DNA from: Kribbella kalugense
GTDB lineage: Bacteria > Actinomycetota > Actinomycetes > Propionibacteriales > Kribbellaceae
NCBI RefSeq assembly: GCF_004365875.1
Contig: NZ_SODF01000001.1
Location: forward strand, 186,001 to 250,000
Length of the DNA stretch: 64,000 nucleotides
Direction of reading: 5' to 3'
Positions 53,301-59,774 of the stretch are shown in pieces. The position numbers and the translations under genes were made by a program. How positions within the stretch are numbered: the first letter of the stretch is position 1; every line of letters starts with the position of its first letter. The notes beneath the pieces are model-generated. The model saw nothing but the letters and a program-made list of their open reading frames with translations. It had not been told where the DNA came from and did not search any database.

Positions 53301-53863
53301 GCAGCATCGCCATCAACGCCTCGTGCACGGTCAACGTCAGCTTCCGGCCGACTGCGTCCGGGGTTCGCACGGGAACGTTGACCATCACCAGCAACGCGAC
53401 CAACAGCCCGACCACCGTCGCCCTGTCCGGGACCGGCGCCGGTGGCACGAGCACCAACCTCGCCGCAGGCAAGGCGACCAGCGAGTCCAGCCACAACGAC
53501 GTCTACCAGTCGAGCAACGTGACGGACGGGAACCAGGCGACGTACTGGGAGAGCGCGAACAACGCCTTCCCGCAATGGGTCCAGGTCGACCTCGGCGCGG
53601 CCGCCAGCGCCGGCCGAGTCGTCCTGCAGCTGCCTGCTTCCTGGGGAGCACGCACCGAGACGCTATCCGTCCTCGGGAGCACCAACGGTACGACGTTCAG
53701 CACGATCGTCGGATCGGCCGGCTACTCCTTTGCCCCCGGCAACAACAACACAGTGACCATCAACTTCACCCCGACGACGGCCCGCTACTTCCGGCTGAAC
53801 TTCACGGCCAACACAGGCTGGAACGCAGGCCAGCTCTCCGACTTCCAGGTTTGGAACTCATAG
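50306..53863 (+). CDS. Secreted GH87-like alpha-1,3-glucanase with ASH and discoidin domains
   Basis: This 1185-residue secreted protein has a signal peptide (1-38). A jelly-roll binding-like region (45-215) opens VEVQAENSSTNGTVIG, and a right-handed beta-helix spans 216-590. Asp359, Asp382 and Asp383 (ADGINF; LGDDG) match the GH87 catalytic trio spacing (0, +23, +24). Three ASH-type Ig-like modules (about 597-693, 698-795, 941-1045; repeats of QTNNC) and two F5/8C discoidin modules (about 798-940, 1047-1185) follow. GH87 enzymes cleave alpha-1,3-glucan; the extra modules should bind the insoluble substrate. Its end overlaps the convergent LacI gene by 6 bases. Confidence 0.75.
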   Translation: MFRSIKPWSRRARVGVLAACGALVAASLAVVAAPAWAAATGGVGATLPYVEVQAENSSTNGTVIGPSAAYNTLAAEASYRKAVTLQGSGKFVEFTTPTATNSIVFRYSIPDTGSGSVYTAPLSLYVNGTKASNFTLTNAYSWYYGGYPFTNSPGSNPHHFYDEVHRLFTTTYPAGTKFRLQVDAEDTASSYTIDFADFENVAGALSQPSGSVSVTSQGADPTGAADSTNAFNAAMTAAGAGGTVWIPEGTFKIPGHLILNNITFKGAGMWRSTVVGAAPGFYGNYAPNGSSGVHLSDFAIFGDVQERNDGAQVNGIGGALNNSTVDRVWIEHEKVGAWMDGPFTNLVFSGMRIRNVTADGINFHDGITNSKVTNSDLRNLGDDGLATWADQNADANDSFDHNTVQYPILANGIAIYGGHDNFVTDNRVIDAGLTQGGGIHVAQRFASTTLGRTDVLRNTIIRSGSLDPNWQFGVGALWFDARDGAMSGTTNIDNILIQQSPYEAIQFVSGSNISNVKINNATIQNTGTWVVQEQVGGSATITNSTATGTQAPGPIYSCGVGFTLTDGGGNSGIFAPVQCQNITSPAFPPYLPDNGSQISISPTALSFGSVATGTSSSSQAVTVTNSGTAAAPVSSVAITGDYSQTNNCGSSITAGGSCMVNVTFSPTAAGTRAGNLTVNAAGVTSTVPLSGTGVAPGPILNPNPSSLSFPDTQSGSSSPTQAVTVTNSGTASATVSGVSAAGDFTQTNNCSTIAVGASCTVTVTFHPTASGARAGSVTLTSNANNSPTSISLTGNGIGTDTNLALGKTATASSQVNGTQSASTATDGDANTYWESNNNAFPQWLQVDLGAARSIGKVTLKLPPSSAWGTRTQTLSVQTSTDGSSFGTPVASATYTFTSPANVVNITVPATSARYVRVNITANSGWPAGQVSEFEVYPSGGSQINVPTLSTSPSSLTFGSQALNTTSGAQAVTVTNTGSLAASVSSVTASGEYMQTNNCSSIAINASCTVNVSFRPTASGVRTGTLTITSNATNSPTTVALSGTGAGGTSTNLAAGKATSESSHNDVYQSSNVTDGNQATYWESANNAFPQWVQVDLGAAASAGRVVLQLPASWGARTETLSVLGSTNGTTFSTIVGSAGYSFAPGNNNTVTINFTPTTARYFRLNFTANTGWNAGQLSDFQVWNS

Positions 53864-54883
53864 CCGCCGCGGATGGGTGGTTGAGGAGCGTTTGATGAGG
53901 TGGACGTCGAGGGTGACGGCGTCCACCGGGTGCTCCTGGTCTTCGATGGCGGCGAGGAGGCGGCGGACCGCGATGGCTGCCTTCTGGGGGATGTCCTGGG
54001 CGATCGTGGTGAGCTTCGGGGTGACGTACTCGCTGAGGTCGAGGTTGTCGAAGCCGAGGACCGAGACGTCGCGCGGTACGTCGTACCCGCTGTCGGTGAG
54101 GCCTTCCATGATGCCGATGGCAAGGATGTCGGCAGTGGCGAAGACCGCGGTGGCCTCCGGGTGGTCCTTCAACAGTTGCTGACCGACTTCGCGGCCGGTG
54201 GCGTGTGTGGTGGTCTCGACCGTGACGAGGCGTTTGGTCCAGGTCAGTCCGGCTTCGGCGAAGGCGGCCCGGAAGCCGTCGTACCGCTGGTGGACGACGC
54301 CGACGCTGCTGAAGGACGGGCCGGCGAAGACGATCTCGGTGTGGCCGAGGTCGAGCAGATGGCGTGCCGCGAGTAGGGCGCCGGTGTAGTCGTCGGATCG
54401 GACGCCGGTGGTCAGCGGGTTCGTCGAGTAACTGTCGATGGCGAGCAGGGAGACGTTGCCGACCGCGCCCGCAGTGAGGCGCTCGAGGTCCTCGTCCAGG
54501 AATCCGAGCAGTACGGCGCCGTCGAGGCTCCAGACCTTGAGTGCCTCGCCGACCTCGCTCGGCTCTGCGATGCCACGCAAGAGCAGGTGGTAGCCGCTCT
54601 TGCGGAGCTCGCGCTCGATCTGGCCGAGGATCGCGACGTTGTGCGGACTGATCATCAGGCTGTCCTCGTCGGCGGCCGGCACCAGCAGACCGATCATCCG
54701 GGACGCCTTGGCGGCGAGACTGCGGGCGGAAGCGCTGGGCACGTAACCGCGTGCTGTGACGATCCGCTGGATCCGCTCGATCGTCTCCGGCGAGACCCGG
54801 GCGCGCTTGCCGTTCACGACGTTCGACACCGTCATCATGCTGACCCCGGCCTCGTCGGCGATGTCTTTCAGCGTGACCCGCAT
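53858..54883 (-). CDS. LacI-family transcriptional regulator
   Basis: This is a 341-residue repressor. The N-terminal helix-turn-helix and hinge are VTLKDIADEAGVSMMTVSNV and ARGYVPSASARSLA (1-60). The periplasmic-binding-like sugar domain covers 65-330 (GAVLLGFLDED, FATADILAIGIMEGL, VSVLGFDNLDLSEYVTPKLT). The ATG at 54883 gives the standard N terminus, with AAAGGGAC upstream. It faces the GH13 gene and should repress the glucan locus until a glucan oligosaccharide binds. Confidence 0.9.
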   Translation of the reverse strand: MRVTLKDIADEAGVSMMTVSNVVNGKRARVSPETIERIQRIVTARGYVPSASARSLAAKASRMIGLLVPAADEDSLMISPHNVAILGQIERELRKSGYHLLLRGIAEPSEVGEALKVWSLDGAVLLGFLDEDLERLTAGAVGNVSLLAIDSYSTNPLTTGVRSDDYTGALLAARHLLDLGHTEIVFAGPSFSSVGVVHQRYDGFRAAFAEAGLTWTKRLVTVETTTHATGREVGQQLLKDHPEATAVFATADILAIGIMEGLTDSGYDVPRDVSVLGFDNLDLSEYVTPKLTTIAQDIPQKAAIAVRRLLAAIEDQEHPVDAVTLDVHLIKRSSTTHPRRL

Positions 54884-54909
54884 GCACTGTCCCTTTCCGT
54901 CATGACCTC

Positions 54910-54939
54910 TTGACAGTTTGCTGCAAGGAACTCTACCTT
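54910..54939 (+). promoter_or_regulatory. Promoter of the GH13/ABC operon
   Basis: TTGACA (54910-54915), an 18-base spacer and TACCTT (54934-54939) form a good vegetative-type promoter reading toward the GH13 gene at 54987. Confidence 0.6.
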
Positions 54940-54953
54940 CCAACAAGGTGGAG
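54931..54953. promoter_or_regulatory. LacI operator candidate
   Basis: CTCTACCTT and AAGGTGGAG (8 of 9 complementary) flank CCAAC and overlap the -10 element of the GH13 promoter, the classic place for LacI repression. Confidence 0.6.
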
Positions 54954-54986
54954 CGCTAAACCTATCATAAACGAAGGGGTTTCGGG

Positions 54987-56570
54987 ATGGGGCAGTGGTG
55001 GCAGGACGCGGTGATCTACCAGATCTACCCGCGCAGTTTCGCCGACGGAGACGGTGACGGCACCGGCGATCTGGCCGGCGTCCGTTCGCGGCTGCCGTAC
55101 CTGCGGCGGCTCGGTGTCGACGCGATCTGGTTCACCCCGTGGTACCTGTCGCCGCTGGCCGACGGTGGGTACGACGTCGCCGACTACCGCGTCATCGACC
55201 CGGCGTTCGGGACGCTGGCGGAGGCCGAGGAACTGATCGCGGATGCGGCCGCCCTGGGTATCCGCACGATCATCGACGTCGTACCCAACCACGTGTCCAG
55301 CGAGCACGCGTGGTTCACGGCCGCGCTCGCCGCCGGGCCGGGATCACCCGAACGTGAACGGTTCTGGTTCCGCTCGGGCGACGAGCGGCCGACGGACTGG
55401 GTCTCCAGCTTCGGTGGCGAGACCTGGACCCGGACGAAGAACCCGGACGGTACGCCGGGGGAGTGGTACCTGCATCTGTTCACCCCGGAGCAGCCGGACC
55501 TGAACTGGAACCATCCCGACGTACGCCGTGAGCACGAGGAGATCCTCCGGTTCTGGTTCGACCGCGGTGTCGCCGGGATCCGGATCGACAGCGCGACCAT
55601 GCCGGTCAAGGACCCCTCGCTGCCCGAGCTGGACGAGGTCGAGCAGCATCCGTACGTCGATCGCGACGAGCTGCATGACATCTACCGGGGATGGCGTGCG
55701 GTGGCCGACTCCTACGATCCGCCGCGGATGCTGGTCGGCGAGATCTGGCTCGCGGACGCCGAACGGTTCGCGCGCTACCTCCGGCCCGACGAGATGCACA
55801 CCGCGTTCAACTTCGACCTGATGGGCCGCCCGTGGGCCGCGCGCGAGCTGCGGGAGTCGATCCGTACGACGCTTGCCGCGCATGCTCCCGTGGATGCGCC
55901 GGCGACGTGGGTGCTATCGAACCATGACGTGACCCGTCCGGTCACGCGGTACGGGCGATCGGACACGGCGTTCTCCTTTGCCAGCAAGAGGTTCGGCGTA
56001 CCCACTGATCTGGAGCTCGGCCGGCGGCGGGCGCGGGCGGCGGCTCTGCTCACGGGGGCGTTGCCGGGCTCGCTGTACCTCTATCAGGGCGACGAGCTGG
56101 GGCTGCCCGAGGTGGAGAACCTTCCGCTGGTGGCGCTGCAGGATCCGATGTTCCATCGCTCCGACGGCCTCGATCCCGGCCGGGACGGTTGCCGGGTTCC
56201 GTTGCCCTGGACAACCGGTGGGTCGACGTTCGGGTTCAGCGCGCGCGGCTTCGGCCCGTGGTTGCCGCAGCCTGACGACTGGGGAAGCCACTCGGTCGAG
56301 GCGCAGGAGCTTGATCCCGACTCGATGCTCGCGCTCTACCGCTCGATGCTCGCACTGCGCCGCGACCTGCCCAGGTCCTTCCAGTGGCACGCGCTCGACA
56401 GCGATGAGTTGCTCGCGTTCCAGCGGGGCGAGGTGTTGTGCCTCGTGAACTTCGGACCCGAGGCGGTGCGGCTTCCGCCGTACCAAGAGGTGCTGCTCTG
56501 CAGCGATGACCTGACCGACGACCGGCTGACGACCGACGTGGCCGTCTGGCTGCGGCTCGTCCATCACTAG
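54987..56570 (+). CDS. GH13 alpha-glucosidase (oligo-1,6-glucosidase-like)
   Basis: This 527-residue protein is an intracellular family 13 hydrolase (no signal peptide). The four conserved regions are DVVPNH (His102), GIRIDSA (nucleophile Asp201), GEIWL (acid/base Glu252) and LSNHD (Asp314). The early WWQDAVIYQIYPRSFADGDG is the oligo-1,6/alpha-glucosidase signature. The Ser after the nucleophile Asp (RIDSA rather than RIDVA) is a minor deviation. The substrate probably is maltose-, nigerose- or isomaltose-type oligosaccharides brought in by the following ABC importer. It is the first gene of the operon behind the LacI operator. Confidence 0.9.
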   Translation: MGQWWQDAVIYQIYPRSFADGDGDGTGDLAGVRSRLPYLRRLGVDAIWFTPWYLSPLADGGYDVADYRVIDPAFGTLAEAEELIADAAALGIRTIIDVVPNHVSSEHAWFTAALAAGPGSPERERFWFRSGDERPTDWVSSFGGETWTRTKNPDGTPGEWYLHLFTPEQPDLNWNHPDVRREHEEILRFWFDRGVAGIRIDSATMPVKDPSLPELDEVEQHPYVDRDELHDIYRGWRAVADSYDPPRMLVGEIWLADAERFARYLRPDEMHTAFNFDLMGRPWAARELRESIRTTLAAHAPVDAPATWVLSNHDVTRPVTRYGRSDTAFSFASKRFGVPTDLELGRRRARAAALLTGALPGSLYLYQGDELGLPEVENLPLVALQDPMFHRSDGLDPGRDGCRVPLPWTTGGSTFGFSARGFGPWLPQPDDWGSHSVEAQELDPDSMLALYRSMLALRRDLPRSFQWHALDSDELLAFQRGEVLCLVNFGPEAVRLPPYQEVLLCSDDLTDDRLTTDVAVWLRLVHH

Positions 56571-56591
56571 CCCAGAACTAGGAGAGTTGCC

Positions 56592-57950
56592 ATGAAGTCC
56601 CTCACTGCCGCGGCCTTGGTGGTCGCAGTCGGCTTGACCGCGTGCTCGAGTACGGACGCCGGGAAACAAGCCACCTCGACCGGCCCGGTGACGGTCAAGG
56701 TGGCTCGGGACCCGGGCCTGGACAAGGGTGCGATCGCGGCGTTCGACCAACGCGTCGCCCAGTTCGAGAAGGCGAATCCGGGGATCGACATCGTGCCGCA
56801 GGAGTACAACTGGACGGCGACGACGTTCACCGCGCAGTTGGCCGGTGGAACTCTTCCCGACGTGTTCACGGTGCCGTTCACCGACGGCCGGGGTCTGATC
56901 GAACGCAAGCAGATCGCCGACATCAGCGGCCTGGTCGGCGGGCTGCCGTACGCGAGCAAGTTCAACGCGAATGTCGCGAAGGCGGGCCAGGCTGAGGACG
57001 GGAAGATGTGGGCCGTCCCGATCGCGGCGTACGGGCAGGCGCTGCATTACAACCGGACGCTGTTCAAGCAGGCCGGTCTCGATCCCGACAAGCCGCCGGC
57101 GACCTGGGACGAGGTCCGCACGGATGCGAAGCAGATCGCGGACAAGACCGGCAAGGCCGGCTACGCGGAGCTGACCACGGACAACACCGGCGGATGGATC
57201 CTCACCACGCTGGACTACGCCTTCGGCGGGCGGACCGAGAAGCTCGACAGCGACAAGGCTACGGCCGAGCTGGACACGCCGGAGATGACCGCGGTACTGC
57301 AGCAGCTGAAGGACATGCGCTGGACCGACAACAGCATGGGATCCAACTTCCTCTATGACTGGAACGGGATCAACCAGGCCTTCGCCTCCGGCCAGGTCGG
57401 CATGTATGTCTCCGGTGGCGGCAACTACGGGTCGCTGGTCACGCAGAACGCACTGAAGCCCGTCGACTACGGCGTGACCGTTCTGCCGCTGATGGACAAG
57501 CCGGATGCCGGAGTCCTGGGCGGCGGCACGCTCGCCACGGTCAGCGCGAAGTCGGACGATGCGGTCAAGGCCGCCGCGGTCAAGTGGATCGACTTCTACT
57601 ACTTGAAGAAGTTGACGGACAAGGATGCCGCGGTACTGGACGCGAAGACGACTGCTGCGTCGAAGCAGCCGGTCGGCGCTCCCCAGTTGCCGGTGTTCGA
57701 CCGGGCGACCTACGACGAGTCGCTGCAGTGGGTCGCGTCGTACGTCAACGTGCCGCAGCAGCAGCTGAAGCCGTACACGGACAAGATGTTCGACCAGCAG
57801 CTGGTGACCGAGCCGGTGCGGTCCACGCAGGAGGTGTACAAGCTCCTCGACCCGGTGGTGCAGGCGGTGCTGACGAAGAAGGACGCGGACATCGCGGACC
57901 TGCTGAAGAAGGCCGACGCCGAGGCACAAGCGCTCCTGGACCGGAACTGA
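56592..57950 (+). CDS. Sugar ABC solute-binding lipoprotein (family 1)
   Basis: This is a 452-residue SBP_bac_1 lipoprotein. The signal MKSLTAAALVVAVGLTACSS has its lipid Cys at 18. QEYNWTATTFTAQLAGGTLP and DVFTVPFTDGRGLIERKQIA are the expected early ligand-lobe features, and GQVGMYVSGGGNYGSLV lies near residue 270. It is exported and anchored outside, delivering oligosaccharides to the permeases next in the operon. AGGAGAG stands 5 bases before the ATG. Confidence 0.9.
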   Translation: MKSLTAAALVVAVGLTACSSTDAGKQATSTGPVTVKVARDPGLDKGAIAAFDQRVAQFEKANPGIDIVPQEYNWTATTFTAQLAGGTLPDVFTVPFTDGRGLIERKQIADISGLVGGLPYASKFNANVAKAGQAEDGKMWAVPIAAYGQALHYNRTLFKQAGLDPDKPPATWDEVRTDAKQIADKTGKAGYAELTTDNTGGWILTTLDYAFGGRTEKLDSDKATAELDTPEMTAVLQQLKDMRWTDNSMGSNFLYDWNGINQAFASGQVGMYVSGGGNYGSLVTQNALKPVDYGVTVLPLMDKPDAGVLGGGTLATVSAKSDDAVKAAAVKWIDFYYLKKLTDKDAAVLDAKTTAASKQPVGAPQLPVFDRATYDESLQWVASYVNVPQQQLKPYTDKMFDQQLVTEPVRSTQEVYKLLDPVVQAVLTKKDADIADLLKKADAEAQALLDRN

Positions 57951-57953
57951 TCG

Positions 57954-58886
57954 ATGGCTGCCGAAACTCGTCCCGTGCCCCTGGTGCTGCCGCGCCGCGC
58001 CAGGGTGCGGATCCGTGGCGGGGGACTGAGCACGCTCGTGTTCCTGATTCCGCTGCTGCTGGTGTTCGGGGTCTTCTCCTGGATCCCGATCGGCCGTGCT
58101 GTCGTGATGAGCTTCCAGGAGACCAACCTGGTCACGCCGTCCACGTTCGTCGGGCTGCAGAACTTCCGTGATGTGCTCGCCGATCCGTTGCTGTGGACCG
58201 CGGTGAAGAACACGTTGTACTTCGCTTTCCTCGCACTGCTCTTCGGGTATCCGGTGCCGCTCGTCGCGGCGGTCCTGATGAGTGAGGTACGCCGGTTCAA
58301 GAGTCTGTACAGTGCGTTGGCCTACCTGCCGGTGGTGATCCCGCCGGTGGTCGCAGTACTGCTCTGGAAGTTCTTCTACGATGCCGGGCCGACCGGGGTC
58401 TTCAACACCATCCTCGGGTACGTCGGAATTGGTCCGGTCTCGTGGTTGCAGGACTCGGCGTCGGTCATGCCGTCATTGGTGCTCGAGGCAACGTGGGCCG
58501 CGGCCGGCGGCACGGTGATCATCTATCTGGCCGCTCTCACCGGCGTTTCGACCGACCTGTACGAAGCTGCCGAGATCGACCGAGCGTCGATCTGGCGGAA
58601 GGTGTGGCACGTGACGATGCCGCAATTACGAGGAGTCCTGCTGATCACGTTCATCCTGCAGATCGTCGGGACCGCGCAGGTGTTCCTCGAGCCCTTCCTG
58701 TTCACTGACGGCGGCCCGGCGAACTCGACCACGACGCTGTTGCTACTGATCTACAACTACGCCTTCGCGAACAGCCTGGGCGGGGAGTACGGGATGGCGA
58801 CCGCGTTGAGCATCATGTTGGCCGTCGTACTCGGGCTGCTCTCCGTGCTGTACTTCCGGCTGACTCGCGGTTGGAGCAAGTCGTGA
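57954..58886 (+). CDS. Sugar ABC permease, MalF type
   Basis: This is a 310-residue permease with about six helices. LSTLVFLIPLLLVFGVFSWI is the first. The coupling loop reads YEAAEIDRASIWRKVWHVTM; the usual Gly of the EAA motif (DGA) is replaced by Arg, a small oddity. It starts 3 bases after the SBP stop and ends in a GTGA overlap. No ATPase gene accompanies it, so a shared ATPase is presumed. Confidence 0.9.
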   Translation: MAAETRPVPLVLPRRARVRIRGGGLSTLVFLIPLLLVFGVFSWIPIGRAVVMSFQETNLVTPSTFVGLQNFRDVLADPLLWTAVKNTLYFAFLALLFGYPVPLVAAVLMSEVRRFKSLYSALAYLPVVIPPVVAVLLWKFFYDAGPTGVFNTILGYVGIGPVSWLQDSASVMPSLVLEATWAAAGGTVIIYLAALTGVSTDLYEAAEIDRASIWRKVWHVTMPQLRGVLLITFILQIVGTAQVFLEPFLFTDGGPANSTTTLLLLIYNYAFANSLGGEYGMATALSIMLAVVLGLLSVLYFRLTRGWSKS

Positions 58887-59758
58887 GCCGGGGCATCCTG
58901 TCGCCGGCCGACTGGCGCCGCCCGCGGGTTCGATGGACCGCCTTCGGCCTGCACGGCGTACTGCTGGCCGTGTTGTTCGTCGTCGGTCTGGGGCCGATGC
59001 TGTGGCTGGCCAAGGCAGCGATCACGCCGACCCAGGACACGTTGCGCTCGCCGTTGGCGCTCTGGCCGCACGGGGTCGACTGGTCGAACCTGGCCACCGC
59101 GTGGACCCGCGTCGAGGTCGACAAGTACTTCCTGAACACCGTCGTACTGGCGGCCGGCTCGTGGTTCATGCAGTTGCTGGTCGCAACGACTGCGGGTTAT
59201 GCGTTGTCGGTACTGCGGCCTCGGTACGGCAAGGTGATCACTGCCGTCGTACTGGCGACGTTGTTCGTGCCGGCGGTCGTGCTGCTGGTGCCGTTGTACC
59301 TGACGATCGTCGATCCACCGTTGCTGAAGGCATCGTTGATCAACTCGTTCTGGGCGGTCTGGCTGCCGGCCGGCGCGAACGCGTTCAACATCCTGCTGGT
59401 GCAGCGGTTCTTCGACAACCTGCCGCGGGAGGTGTTCGAGGCGGCCCGGGTCGATGGTGCCGGACCGTTCCGGCTGTTCTGGTCGGTGGTGCTCCCGATG
59501 TCGCGGCCGATCCTCGGAGTGGTCTCGGTGTTCGCGATCATCGGCGCCTGGAAGGACTTCCTCTGGCCGATGCTCGTGCTGCCGGACCCGAACCTGCAGC
59601 CGCTGTCGGTCCGCCTGCCCGCGTTGCAGAAGTTCGTCGAGTTCGACGTGTTCCTCGCCGCGCTCGCGATCTCCACCGTCATACCCGTCCTGCTGTTCGG
59701 ACTGTTCCAGCGCTTCTTCCTGAACAGCGGCGCCCTCAACGGCGCCGTGAAAGGCTGA
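58883..59758 (+). CDS. Sugar ABC permease, MalG type
   Basis: This is a 291-residue partner permease. The N-terminal helix is GLHGVLLAVLFVVGLGPMLW. The EAA loop is VFEAARVDGAGPFRLFWSVV, and the C-terminal FQRFFLNSGALNGAVKG is the normal family end. The GTG at 58883 overlaps the upstream stop (GTGA). The downstream secreted glucanase gene starts 16 bases after its stop, so the enzyme and importer are probably one transcript. Confidence 0.9.
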   Translation: MSRGILSPADWRRPRVRWTAFGLHGVLLAVLFVVGLGPMLWLAKAAITPTQDTLRSPLALWPHGVDWSNLATAWTRVEVDKYFLNTVVLAAGSWFMQLLVATTAGYALSVLRPRYGKVITAVVLATLFVPAVVLLVPLYLTIVDPPLLKASLINSFWAVWLPAGANAFNILLVQRFFDNLPREVFEAARVDGAGPFRLFWSVVLPMSRPILGVVSVFAIIGAWKDFLWPMLVLPDPNLQPLSVRLPALQKFVEFDVFLAALAISTVIPVLLFGLFQRFFLNSGALNGAVKG

Positions 59759-59774
59759 CCGAAGGGACCCGCCC

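Noticed and set aside
52097..53448. Repeated QTNNC and F5/8C coding blocks considered as DNA repeats
   Set aside because: Similarity is at the protein level between domain copies; the DNA copies are diverged and not an independent repeat element.
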